Shown here: positions 33,503 through 45,600 of the stretch, piece by piece | How the letters are laid out: each line of letters opens with the position of its first letter | Position numbering within the stretch: position 1 is the stretch's first letter | Assembly (NCBI GenBank): GCA_964036275.1 | Contig: OZ038439.1 | Span: 1 to 64,000 of the forward strand | Direction: 5' to 3' | DNA length: 64,000 bases | DNA from: Litoditis marina | Lineage: Eukaryota; Nematoda; Chromadorea; Rhabditida; Rhabditidae | Translations under genes and position numbers: made by a program | Notes under the pieces: model-generated | The model's database searches: none | What the model saw: the letters and a program-made list of their open reading frames with translations, nothing else | What the model was told of the DNA's origin: nothing

Positions 33503-34368
33503 TTACCTAATACACCAGTGTTGCCGCCCAAATTCAAAGAATAAGCTAATTTTTTGTCAAATTCGGAGAAACTGTCTAGTTTTTCAATTAAAAAGGAAGA
33601 CATTTTGCATATTTGCATAGAAAAACTAGTCATTTCCGTAGAATACTCACCTTACTGGCGTATGCCTAGAAAATACACAAAGAACCAATCAAAAGCAGTT
33701 AGGGTTTTGGTCATCTAATCGGTTTTTGATAACTCCGTATCCGGCTAAAAACCTAAACTTTAAACTTGAAAGATACCAAAAAAGCGGTTCGTGCGAAAGC
33801 AGCAGATGCAGATCATAATTATCGACTGCGCAATAAAAAAATCTAAGCCTAGAAGACATCGCTACAATAATTGTATGCGGCAGGGGTACCCTAATAAATC
33901 AAAAGACGGTATTCTTTTGAAAAAAGTCGGATGTTACTGGTATATCATGAGCTCAGTTGGGTCAATATTAAGATACTAAGGCTGGCATGGCAGCAGGGTA
34001 ACAATATGACGGCGGGCACTAACAGTAACCTGCTACCAACCGCACGCTTTTTGAACCCGTAAACCGACATAGCTAATTCAACTTGTACCATTTCAACTAC
34101 GCTTCAACCTATTTACACGTCTTCTTGAGCGAGGTTCAAACAATTATGCAGGGTTGCAGAATAACAAACACACAATAAATAACCAACGAAAATTAAAATC
34201 ATGTGTGGTGAAACATACAGGTAAAGCAAGGCCGACATCAACGGCGATATTGTGACATCGCGATCCAAACCAAAGCAAGATCATTTATACAACAAAATCT
34301 AACAAACACAACGTAACAACTATCCTGAAGGAACTACATAAAACAATGAAATGATGTACAACACGGAT
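33503..34368. other. spacer between mrps-2 and mrpl-4
   Basis: Holds a MITE B copy (33508-33665) immediately upstream of the mrpl-4 start; the rest should be the mrps-2 3' UTR and spacer. No gene seen. Confidence 0.6.
33508..33665. repeat. MITE family B copy at the mrpl-4 start
   Basis: Its ends are ATACACCAGTGTTG and CACCTTACTGGCGTATG. On the minus strand the element's last bases read GGTGTATTAG, then GTAA and the mrpl-4 ATG, so the only nearby AG acceptor is at the element boundary. Confidence 0.75.
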
Positions 34369-37300
34369 TCAATCGATTGAGAGTCGTGCTCTAGCGTCCT
34401 GTCCGCGAGAGATAGCTTCCTTGAACAATCTGAAAAAACCAAACTACAACAAAGCACATGATTTATACGCCTCCCTCATTGTGAAGCAGGTTATGGCGTC
34501 GAAAGGGCAATGAAAGATGATTGGAAGCGGTAGATTCACATTTTTATAGACAACGTTATGCAAGAACGTGTACGCCAAGAAAAGCTTGACGGCTGTCAAC
34601 TTGAATAACACAATTTGACGCGATTCATGTACGTTTCATCAAATATCGTGCTGTCCGATCCCATTCAGCAATGCAGATCGGACTATTTGAGTAGTTTCTA
34701 TTAAAACAACTAGAAATTGTCTTACACGATGATATATAACTCACAGAACAATTTGTTTTGGCAATTGGCATGTGGGTGTCTTGGGTAATCAATGAGCACC
34801 CCTTACCAAAAGAGGCTGACCCCAGGAGTAACGTTGATTGTGTTCAACTCACTTCAGCAAGTAGGAGACGCTCTGTGGTGTATCGTCATTGGCTGGAACC
34901 AGGTAGGTCAAATAGGCCGGATCCGAGTTCGTGTCCACAACTCCAACCGTGGGAATCGCCATCTTCGCCGCCTCTGAAAACGAAACGTTCGTTACGTATT
35001 AGGGCGAATTCATACATCAGTTAAGTTCGACTATTCAACGAAAACGAGTTCGTTTTCACATTTCAACATGTGAAACTGTATGATTCCGTATAAAAAATAA
35101 GCAAATTTATTCAAAATTCGGCGAAAAAGACAACAGTTTTCTGAATTTTTCTGACTATTTAGACAACTTTACTGGAGTGTTGGCGATTTCTCCTAAGTGG
35201 TTCCAAGAAAGGGGTTACCTGGTTCTCTGGTGATTCGTGAGAAACCTCGCTCTTTATCAAATTCGCCACTAGCCACTAAATTCGCCACTATTCATAAAAT
35301 TCGCCACTTTAATCCACACTTCCTGAATCCTCTCTCTCTCTCTCTCTCTATACCCCTCTCTATTTGTCGTTGAGTAAAATAGCTCAAGACTTGACCAACC
35401 TATGATGGCTGGATGATTCTGTCCCAACGAAGTTAGCGTAGATAGGAAGACAATTGTGTCCGGCAATCGAACGGAGGCTCCCAGCAGCTGGTTCGTATTC
35501 GTTAGAGTACCTTGTTGCCAGCGGCGAGTGTGCGAATACTGACCAACCTCAAAAGAACAGTTATACTCCGTTTCACCAATCTAATATTCCAGGGCATTTA
35601 GCTAATCAACAAAATCTTACTGTAGAGGGGTATTGTTGTGAAACAGACTATAATAGAGGGGTATTGCGTGAAACAGACTATAATAGGGCGCACATAGCTG
35701 AGTTGTAGTTTGAACGCCAACATTTACGAAATTCGATCGACGAAAGACGATGATATCAAACTACAAACCCAGCGGGATTAATACGTAAAATGTAACGAGC
35801 GTGCAACCATAAACACAAATTTATCTAATTCTGGCAAAAAAAGAGCGAAAAGAACAAAAAGTTTAATACGGACACCGAATGATCAAAGCTCACCTCCTCA
35901 GCAGTTTTCTCCACTTGAAACATGGTGTTTCGATTACTGGTGACGAACAAAATGATTCCTCCACGCATCGAAATATGGGCAACGAAGTTGAGTGCTCTGC
36001 AGATATAAAGATTATTCGAATGAAGAGAATCACAATACTACAGTTTATTTCCATCACTCAATTGAGCTTCACAAAGCCAAAAACTGTCACTGTAGACGAA
36101 TTTAGTTGCATTTTAGATGCAACCCGGTTCCATGTGTAAACTTGCCTGAACAAAACCGTCCATTACACGCTTTTTTGAAATAATCTTACCATGACCAAAT
36201 AGAGAAGTATTTGACAAAATCAAACATTTCAGACCCATAGAGTATGAGCAAATGCCGAGTACCACTCTATCTTTATCACGAAGAAACCTCACCGTAGAAG
36301 GAACTTCCTTGTTACGTCGAGATCGAAAACACAAACACCCAGCCGCTCGCCATACAAGGCCCACTTCATGTTGTCGTTCAACGTACCCATCTGAAACAAA
36401 AAAAATATCCAACTTGTATACCTTATTATGAACAGCTAGACTGATATCACTCTCAACATTATTCAGGCACACATTTCAATAATACTGCCCATAAGCGGGT
36501 GATTGTGAATGAACAATGAATGGTGGCTGTCAAGTAACTGAAACCTCGCGTCCTGTCAGAGTCCAATACGCGAGCTAAAAAAATAAGGACCGACAGGTTG
36601 GCTATACAAAAACATCAAAGATGCCTGGGATCCCTATCATCTCGAATTTCTTTCACCCGAGTCGACTCTATCTTCATGTTAACGTTGAAATGTGGGAATA
36701 CGGATAACTTTCACCTTGTGGCCGAGATGTAACCTTGCATCGAACATGTTATCGATTGTCACCAATGACTCCAATCCGAAAAAGTCCTCTTCTCTCAGCT
36801 GCTCACTCACGTATGGCCTACAAAGATCAAACATCAAACTAAAAATAGAGGAACAGTCGAAAAGCAGGCTGCTTTCCAGTCGTGCCTAGGTGAACTGAGA
36901 ATTAAAGCTAAATCGACTAACACACGAATAGGATCGATAGAAACTTAACTGACAGAGGAAAGATTTTAGCTCACTGATATCCCATACCGCGTATTATGCG
37001 TGTACAAAGCTGAAATGGCTTTCACAACCAATTTTATTTTGACGTTTCACAAGGACAATCGACAATTCGAACAATTATCATAACTAGTACACTTAGATGA
37101 CTCACTTGAGAACAACCGGTTGCACAGCTGCCTTCTGTAGAGTTTCTTTATCGGGTGACGACGTCAAAATGGGCTGAAATATTGACAATTCGAGTACATT
37201 TATATTAATAGGAGCCAATACATATTGGGAGCAAGATGCAGAGGGGACCCAATTCACTGGAGAACCCGAACCGCGAACCGGTTACTGAAAAACCGAACCG

Positions 37301-37816
37301 ACATTCGGAAGCGACCGGTTCTCCAGAGATTCACTCATTTTATCTTGTACACAACTTGTTTGTTTAAACCATGATTAATGCCGGTTCGGTCCCAACCTTT
37401 CACTGGAAAACCAGTCGGTTCACTCGGTTCGGTTTTCTAGTGACTGGTTCGGTTCGGGAAGAACCCGGTTCTCGAGTGAATTAGCCGCAGTCCTATTGGA
37501 TGCATAGGTAAAATTGTGCAATAACAACTCAACCAAAATGAAAGTACGTAACCCTATAAATGAGGATGATACCTTAACAAAGGTGAGTATCTTACTGGTT
37601 TTTCAAGTTTCACACAGTTTCGCTTCTAAAAATGAGCTTTTCAGAAAAGTACTAAAAATGGACATGGGTCAGCGCCAGTTTGACAGGGCAGTTTATGATT
37701 GTATGTGTATGTGTACCTACCTGCTGAGCCATCGATGTCATTCCCCTTCTCAGGGGACCATTTGCTCCCCTGACACACCTCGATGCCAATGGGACCATCC
37801 TCCGAAGACCTGACAT
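34369..37816 (-). CDS. mrps-2: mitochondrial small-subunit ribosomal protein uS2m
   Basis: Complete 262-aa model, exons (minus): 37816-37721, 37173-37106, 36817-36715, 36390-36293, 35996-35894, 35538-35400, 34973-34853, 34429-34369, all in phase. The N-terminus (MSGLRRMVPLASRCVRG) is a mitochondrial presequence. Family marks: NMFDARLHLGHKMGTLNDNM, YGERLGVCVFDLD, RGGIILFVTSN, the RRWQQGTLTN block, RLPDTIVFL, and EAAKMAIPTVGVVDTNSDP followed by FKEAI-RG at the C-terminus. It belongs to the mitochondrial 28S subunit. The ATG follows TTTGCAG by four bases (TCAG), consistent with trans-splicing. The stop is TGA at 34371-34369. The 37816 start was chosen because the alternative frame through the same exon does not join exon 2 in phase. 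Confidence 0.95.
35010..35180. repeat. MITE family B copy
   Basis: From TTAAGTTCGACTATTC to GACAACTTTACTGGAGTG, with a palindromic CACATTTCAACATGTG centre. mrps-2 intron 6. Confidence 0.7.
35558..35692. repeat. MITE family D copy, internally deleted
   Basis: Starts TACTCCGTTTCACCAAT and ends with TTACTGTAGAGGGGTATTG followed by two tandem GTGAAACAGACTATAATAG ends. Related to 40384-40622 and 59495-59962. It begins about 20 bases upstream of the mrps-2 exon 6 acceptor. Confidence 0.65.
37251..37482. repeat. foldback, AATTCACTGGAGAACCCG arms
   Basis: The left arm AATTCACTGGAGAACCCGAA is matched by TTCTCGAGTGAATT on the right, with repeated ACCGAACCG/CGGTTCGGT segments in between, so nested stems are possible. 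mrps-2 intron 1. Confidence 0.75.
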
Positions 37817-38932
37817 CTGACTGCAAACAGAAACAACTAGAGTAGGCACAGACAGCTGGCAAATAAAGTAGATTTTTTCGATAACAACCATTTCAAAAAT
37901 GACGGACTAATAAATGAGCCAAATGATTCAGACTGTCACGAAAACACCAAATGGTGGAAACTACATAAGTGGGACAATGTCGGTAGCGGGGTTTGCACAG
38001 TTGAACGTGCCCTCACAGAAAAAGTGGAAAGTTATGGGTCAGTCCCTACCCTAGGTAATTACCCAACAAACCCCGAATTATTAGAAGAGTAAGGGTTGCC
38101 CGGTACAGGGTTAGAAACCGGAACCACACCTATGCTATAAAGTAGGCACAATGAGTTAACCGCTTTTAAAATGTCTCTATGTAGCAGAACTAGATACAAA
38201 CTGAGAGGTATAATTCTGTGTAGCAACAGATGCTCACGGAGCGGACAAAAAATCGATAATTTGCATTTTAATAAAAAAACAACAAACATAACTACCTTAA
38301 ATGAATTCAGAGTGAAGTATTTTCTAGATATGACTATCTACCTTAAAAATTTGAATATAAATTTAACTATGTAGCCGGAAATACGACAATTGAAGGCAAA
38401 ATTGACAGATCAAACATACGTGCACCAGCTGAGAATAAGGCAGGAAGTATATTTCTCAGAGAAAAAAAGTCAAGCAAACTAAGGACTAAGCAAAACAAGT
38501 ACAGATGAACTAACCAATTACTCAGAACCCAAAGAGAGCGAGAAGAGAAACAAAGGAACTAGCGATGCTATACAACCACAGAAAACATTCATACACAATC
38601 ATACACAAAAAAAACCTACACCCGTAGGGTGAATACGATAATAAAACACGGAAACACGCCATACTTCGACTAAAACACACCGGGAATACAGACTTATACG
38701 ATATCAATTTAAATAAATTACAATACAATATTATTAAAAAGCGTACAACATGAGGAGATTCTACTACTTCAAATCTCAAACTATCTCTAAAAACTTTTAT
38801 AGCACATGACAAACTTTTGGCGATCTAATAACAGTTACAAACTAGTAGAATAAAAGAACACAAGAGAGATGAAGCATCAGAACGAAATGTACCCGTGAGT
38901 GGGAAGAGAGCCCTTCTTCTCCGTCTAGACAC
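37817..38932. other. spacer between NAA35 and mrps-2
   Basis: AT-rich. The short open frames on both strands show no recognisable domain. Should contain the NAA35 3' UTR. Confidence 0.5.
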
Positions 38933-39577
38933 CTAGGCTAACTTCAACAACGGGAAAATAGTCTTCTCGGGAAAAGTCCATTCGGGAGTCTTTCCCTCCA
39001 TCCTACCGGAAGACAAAAGACGCACTACTACCGCATTGTTCTTGCACAGACGAATATACAATCTGGAACAGAGATTGTAAGTGTATCACTCTTTGTAGCT
39101 TAGCTCCGCCGCAATTTTAGTACATACGGTAACTACATGTTCGAGAGCCCCCATGTGCTTCACAATCCCGCTGTAGGATTATCAGACCTACAAAATTGTT
39201 GAAATACGGTGCGCGCTAGCGACCCCAAGACCCTGTCGGCATCCAAAGATCAGAGGTTGACCCCAACAAAATATTGTTTTTGTCAAGAAATTTGGTTAAA
39301 GTTGGGACCACTAACATTCTCCACTTCAAACCCGCAACAAAATCGTCAAGGTCAACCTACGTTGATGTATTCTGATGGATAGTCTTCTTTCACAAGAGCT
39401 ATGCAAGATATCAAGATGTAAACAAACAAGAAAACATACTGTGCCTCGTCAGCCATATCTTCTCGCAGGGCGAACTTGGAGAAATGAGATTTGGCCAACT
39501 CGAATGACTCCAATGCTTCTTCGAACAGAACTGACACATCTTTCTGTTCCCACTCGTCCATTCTGTGAACGAATCCG

Positions 39578-39610
<33 letters not shown>

Positions 39611-42600
39611 CATTATTATATCAGTATTCTGTATGAGCATCGTACGGGGTAGGGTGTAAATTGAGAACGTATGACGTATGAATTGATGTTGAAAACAAAA
39701 AAAAAATCAACCCGTTTTCACATGGCCTTTTGGGAGAAATACGCGGTCACCGAGTGGTTGACAGAAAACCAGTAACCCGGTTACCTGATGTGGTTAACGG
39801 AGGTTAAATGAAGAATGCGTCGTGAAACTGACTTGCTGACTCCGATGTACTGGTCATAGTTGAGATGGAGCGGAGGTCCGAGACAGCGATAGGGGGCCAT
39901 GCGGTGCTCGAACAGAACGCGCAGCGAATTCCCATCCCAGCACGGAACCTGCAAAGCATGGACTGCAGAAAATAAGAAAAGGTTCCTTTTTCACGAAATT
40001 CAGAACGTATTTGTTTCAGTATTGGTGCCAAGATTGCAGCTTTGGAGAAGATTATGTGTTGGGTTCGCAGTTAGTTCCCAAAAGCATTGCTGGTATATGG
40101 CTACGTTTAGCTACAATGAATGAACTATTCTCGAGGCGCTAGGCTACGAAGTATCCTCGCGATTTCGCGAATTAATCAACACAGCTGCACAATCTCGAAA
40201 TACCAAGCTAGTAATGTTAGCATTGAGAACACCCAGTGAAATAAAAACTCTCTACTATTACAAATACAATGAAAAAGGCATATTGTTGGGCTGGTTTTCG
40301 CTGGAATGGGTAAATAGTGGTAGACTGATCGAATCACCTCAATCTGACTGGTTAGTAACATAATACGATAATACGACCAAGGAACTATAGTTTGTTCCAC
40401 CCACTTATAACCCTCTACAGTACTCTGCTGACACTTCCAGGTAAAATTGTGGTATACTATCGTATTCAGAACTCCTCAACATTTTGATAGTGATTTTTGC
40501 ATGTTTACTACTACTAACTCTGCAAGTTTGGAACCAAAGTAATGACTTGTTCATTAGAAAACATCCCCTTGAATTATTGACGCATTACTGTAGGAGTACA
40601 TCGATTGGTGAAACAGACTATACTATTACCCCCCCACCTTCATCTTTCCACTCTTGATGAGGGCGACAGTCGTCTTGGCCACCCCCTGAGCGAGGGCCGC
40701 CTCCCCATATCGACGCATCATCTGAACCTGACCAAACTCCACCCTGAAAATCACACGTGAAAAAGGTTCCCATCACGGGTAAGATCCAGAAACATATCGG
40801 AATCCGTGGAGGAGAATCGAGCATCCAAAGAAATTTCGTGTTGCTAAAGCTAAAACGGAGAACACAGTAATGAACAGTTTTTATTTTTTTAACATTTTTG
40901 AGAACGATCTCGCTACTGGCTACTCGCATCTCATAAACCAAAAACCATTTTGATGAATGTTCATTGACTGTGGGAGGCCAACGCAAATACATATTCTACG
41001 TAGAAACGGAAACTAACTTCTGTCGCAGTGCATCCTCATTCTTGCTCCTGCGTGCACTGGCATTCTTCTTCTTATTCTTCTTAGAATTCTGCGAGATACC
41101 TTCTGCAAGAGCCACGTGGTCATTGTAGTGAGCAGTCAAAAACGAAACGACAACAGAAATAACTATTTCGAAAAGTATAAGATCAAAAGTGTGATTTCAA
41201 ACTTGGTTTATTCAACCAATGATACAAACAGATTGCATGAATGACTATATTGAACCTAAAACATGTTTTCTCTAAAAATTCGGGGACTAGGGACTAGTGT
41301 TCTAATAAAAATGTATTTCTCAGAAATTATTGGAGTATAATAATATGTATACTATGTTACCGATAGAAGAGAATAATCAATGAATGGAATCAATCGAGAA
41401 ATGGCCCACCTTTAAACTCGTAGAAGAAAACTTCTTGGAATCGCTCCAATGTATTGATATGCCAGCGGCACACAATCTCACCAAGATACCTGGAAATTTC
41501 AAACTTTCCTTTATGTCAATACCCCAATTATCTCTACTTCCTTCCATTTCCGGAAAACTTATACGAGATTGGCTTTTCGACGAAAATTCTAACAGTTTCC
41601 TCATGACACGGTTATCATAAGACAGAAAGACTGAGATATATGATATATCCTGATCATGACAACGCGATGGCACTTACCAATAAACATAAGAAAACTCTTG
41701 AGGTGCGAACAATTCGAGCTTGAAACTGAGCTCCACGTGATAGCTGATCAGATTCACAATTTGATTGAACACGAATCCCATTATGGGATGCATCGGGTGA
41801 CCTTCTGCAACGAACCAAACTAATGAATCTCTCAGCCCTACCCCAGTGAAGTTGTTCAAGTAGCCAAAATCCAAAAATCGAAAAATGGGCTACTTTTTTG
41901 CCAAAAACAAGAAAATCAGTTTACTTTTTATGCACAATCAGGCGGTTTATACATGCAACCTGGTTGCATTTTGGTTGCATGTGTAATTGGCCACAGAACC
42001 ATTGAATTGTTTTGCCGATTAGTTTGACCTTGATGACTTATATCCCAGCATTTTACAGTCAAAGTTTTTTATAGTCCAGTCTCCAAAAACAAACAAAACT
42101 TGGTCCTGTTGGCGTGATTAAATGTGAACGTAAACTCAATGTGGGCCGTGATTAATATTGAAATACGACTAGTCCAGCCAGTAAAGTTGGAGCAAGAACG
42201 ATAAAGACGTGTAGTTGACGTGCGATTCATGTGGTGAACCTAGATCTTGGACAACTAACCAGGAATGGCATCGCCGACCAGCTCCAATGTCCTTTTATCC
42301 AACTGATCGGAGAGACCTTGCGTGATGCACATCTCCTCGATACACATCCCCAGTTTCTCACGCTGTCGGGCCAGGTTCAGGCCTGGAAAGAATAGGATTT
42401 ATTTCAACTAAAAGTATGTACATATTGTATAGTCAAGGACTAAGATGAACATCTACCAGAAATGTAACTGTTTATTTGGAATCATATGTGCGATAATCCG
42501 GTTCCGCGGGATCCTTAAAGAATGACGATTATGTACTCCAATCTCAACGCTTCAGTCCTTTAAACTGAAATACATTTTTCAATTGCAGTTTAAAGGACTG

Positions 42601-45600
42601 ACGCGCCGAGATTAGAGCACATAATCGTCCTTTAACCTTTGCTTTCTCTCCTCTGGGCTGAGGGAACACATAACTATTTCAAAACATATTAATAATAATA
42701 ATAATCCTTTACGGCAACTATTTCAGCCGTGTGTTACTTTATACATACAAATACAACCAAGACAGTGATCACAATGTAGTATCCGTAGAGGGGTGGGGTC
42801 CGTAGATGAGAAACTAGGCATGGGTGAGCGTTATTACCAGCTCATGCGGTCCGCCATGAAGATACCGCGCCGAGTGGGATCGAACCATGGTGTTTTGAGT
42901 GCTAGCGCGCACACAACCAGTCGACCACTCGGCCCCTTTTCATTTTCAGGAAATTACCTAGAGGAAATCTATATCTTCCCGATTTTTTCTAGGGGGTTGC
43001 ATAACTCATCAAATCCTCTGACCTCTACCTCTAACCAACACTATCTCAACAAATAGTTCGCTTATTGACACGTGTCACGTACAATTGAATTCCTATAATA
43101 AGGGAAGAAAGTAGCAAAAAACTCACCAAATACAGAGATGACGGTTAGAGCAGCCTTGATGAAATCCTCCAGGAAGTCCGCGTACAAATTCAGACATTGT
43201 TCGTCACGACTTGTCGACGATCTGCAAAGGGGAAAAGTAAGAGAACATATAATGTTTTCGACAGAAGCAACAGATGTGTTGCTTCTCAAATTGTCCTATT
43301 CCCTTGTCCCACACTGTGCGCAGGGGCCAAAAAAATTACTAGGGCCTCACTGGTATCTAGGAATATCTTGGAAGTTCGGTCACACCGACACCAGCAACGT
43401 GTGACTATTCCACAGCCAGGAATCAGACGTTTTCGGCAACAGTTTTCGATTAAACACCTCAAAATTTCCGTTTTGGCACCAAAATCCAGCAATGACCTAC
43501 TTTCGTCAATTTTAGCTGAAAACAAAATCAATGTTCGTAACTGTGGGAAGTCTTGTAAGTGTAGAGTATGTACCGACCCTTCCATGAGGACCATTGGCTT
43601 GATGGTACTTCGGAGGGCCACTTCAACCAGATCGGACAACGGGGTTTCGCCCAGGACCAATTCGTCGTGGGGAAGAACGGTTAACTGAAACGGAGACAGA
43701 ACTGGGAAACATAATGGTATTCGAATAACCGTATGAACTGCAACTGTGATAGACGCATACCCCTGTAAAGATGTCCGAATCTCCGAATAGCGAAAAAGGG
43801 GTACTTTTCCGCCGGAAACGAAATAAATTGTCTATTTGTAATGCAAAATCATCCAATTCCACGGGTGTACGTCGAAAAACAGACTATTCTTGTCGAATAG
43901 TCGAACCTTGCTGGTGTATAGATACTCATTCCAGAGACAGAAACGCGACGTCCCGTTTCTGATACTCTAATTGTACTTTATCATTGACCCGCACAGACCG
44001 CAACGCATGACGCATAGCTAAGCGGTCCTAATCAATATAATCAACATGTACCATTAGAGAATTAGAGCAGTACCCTCCCGTTCCCGTCCTTGGGACGAAA
44101 TAAGTTCAAAGAACTTAGTATTAGTATTAGTATATCAGATGGTCAAACATCATATTTGTTTCATATCTTCGTAACACGACTTTTTTTACAGAATATCCAC
44201 ACACCACGACTGTACATATACGCTGAACATGAAACGCCTGGTGGAACGGAAGAAACCAATGTTTTTGTATTGATGTGATACGAACTGACCTGCAATACAG
44301 ACCTAGTCAGACAACAGCTATTATCCATGGCGAAATCCTTGAAGAAGCCCATCAGATTCACGTAGTCGGTGCAATTGGCAGCACTTTGAGTCGCGATTCG
44401 GTGCAGCCTGAGCAGAGAATATTCGATGGAGCCATAAATCAGAAAGGAACGATGCGCAACCCAAACGTCTGACTGGTCAACTTCATACCCGAGCAAAGTT
44501 GTCCGAATAGGCGCTACTTTTTCGCCAAAAACAAGGGAATCTGTCTAATTTTTATGCAGAAAGATTAATGTTCATTTGTTTACGTCTAGATACTTTCTGT
44601 TGATCAGTCGGACCTTACTAGCATATGCCAACTGGCTGGAATTGGTCTGGGCTCGGCTCCTGCTAGATAAGAACTGAACAACTACTAACCGACAGGACAA
44701 TTCGTAGAGGTAGAGCATGGCGTCTTTCCTATTGGGAATAATCGTCTTGCGTGGAAACGAACCGCTCAGAAACAGTTTATTGTAGTCTGCTTCGAACACA
44801 GTTAACCACTCGAATTTACCTGAAATAATAGATGAATAGATACTGCATTAAAAACACATATCATACTACCATAACGTTGAAAAATTTGACGGAATCGAAA
44901 CAAAACAACTATAGACTTCCAGTGTTCTAGAATAATATGGCAGCTGCGCCCACGCATAGATGAGAACCGTAGTGCGGGTGCCCTTTTCGAGACAAAACTT
45001 TCGGCTAATAGACTTGAAACTAGCTCAAATATGCTTGGTTTAGGGCCCCTGTAGACCACTTCGAAAACGCTAAACACAAGCTAGATCGTCCTAATGCTTG
45101 AACATTGTTGATTTCAATTGTCTGATTCAGAATTAAATTGTTACGCTGAGCTCTGCGTATAATAAACACAGAGCGAGGCTGAAAAACAATACTGTGAACA
45201 CGAATAATGCAACTTACCTACACCACCATTCATTACTTGTACTTGGCACAAACAACACCTTTTCCAACTCTACACATGTCGAATGAAAATGTATAACAAA
45301 CCATCTTCTCCTTCATCTTTCTCATTCGTTAGGCCCAGTTTGGTCGATTCAACGAAAGTCGAGGCGCGAAATGTCAAACCATCCGCCAACTCGGCAGCCA
45401 CACGCAACTTCGGCCTGGAAGACAAATGCAAGTGATTACTTAGGTGAAATAGATCAACGCCAGCGCCAATGAAATGAACGTGCGCGACCCTAAAACGGAC
45501 ATTTCACATGTAACTCCTTCAAAGTGATTATTTGTCTCTTCTTTCGGGTTCCACACAGTTTTCACGTCTTCAGGCGAATTCTCTATTTAATGGAAGAAGG

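Noticed and set aside
43197..43688. 163-codon plus-strand frame
   Set aside because: Antisense shadow of NAA35 exons 10 and 11 and the intron between them.
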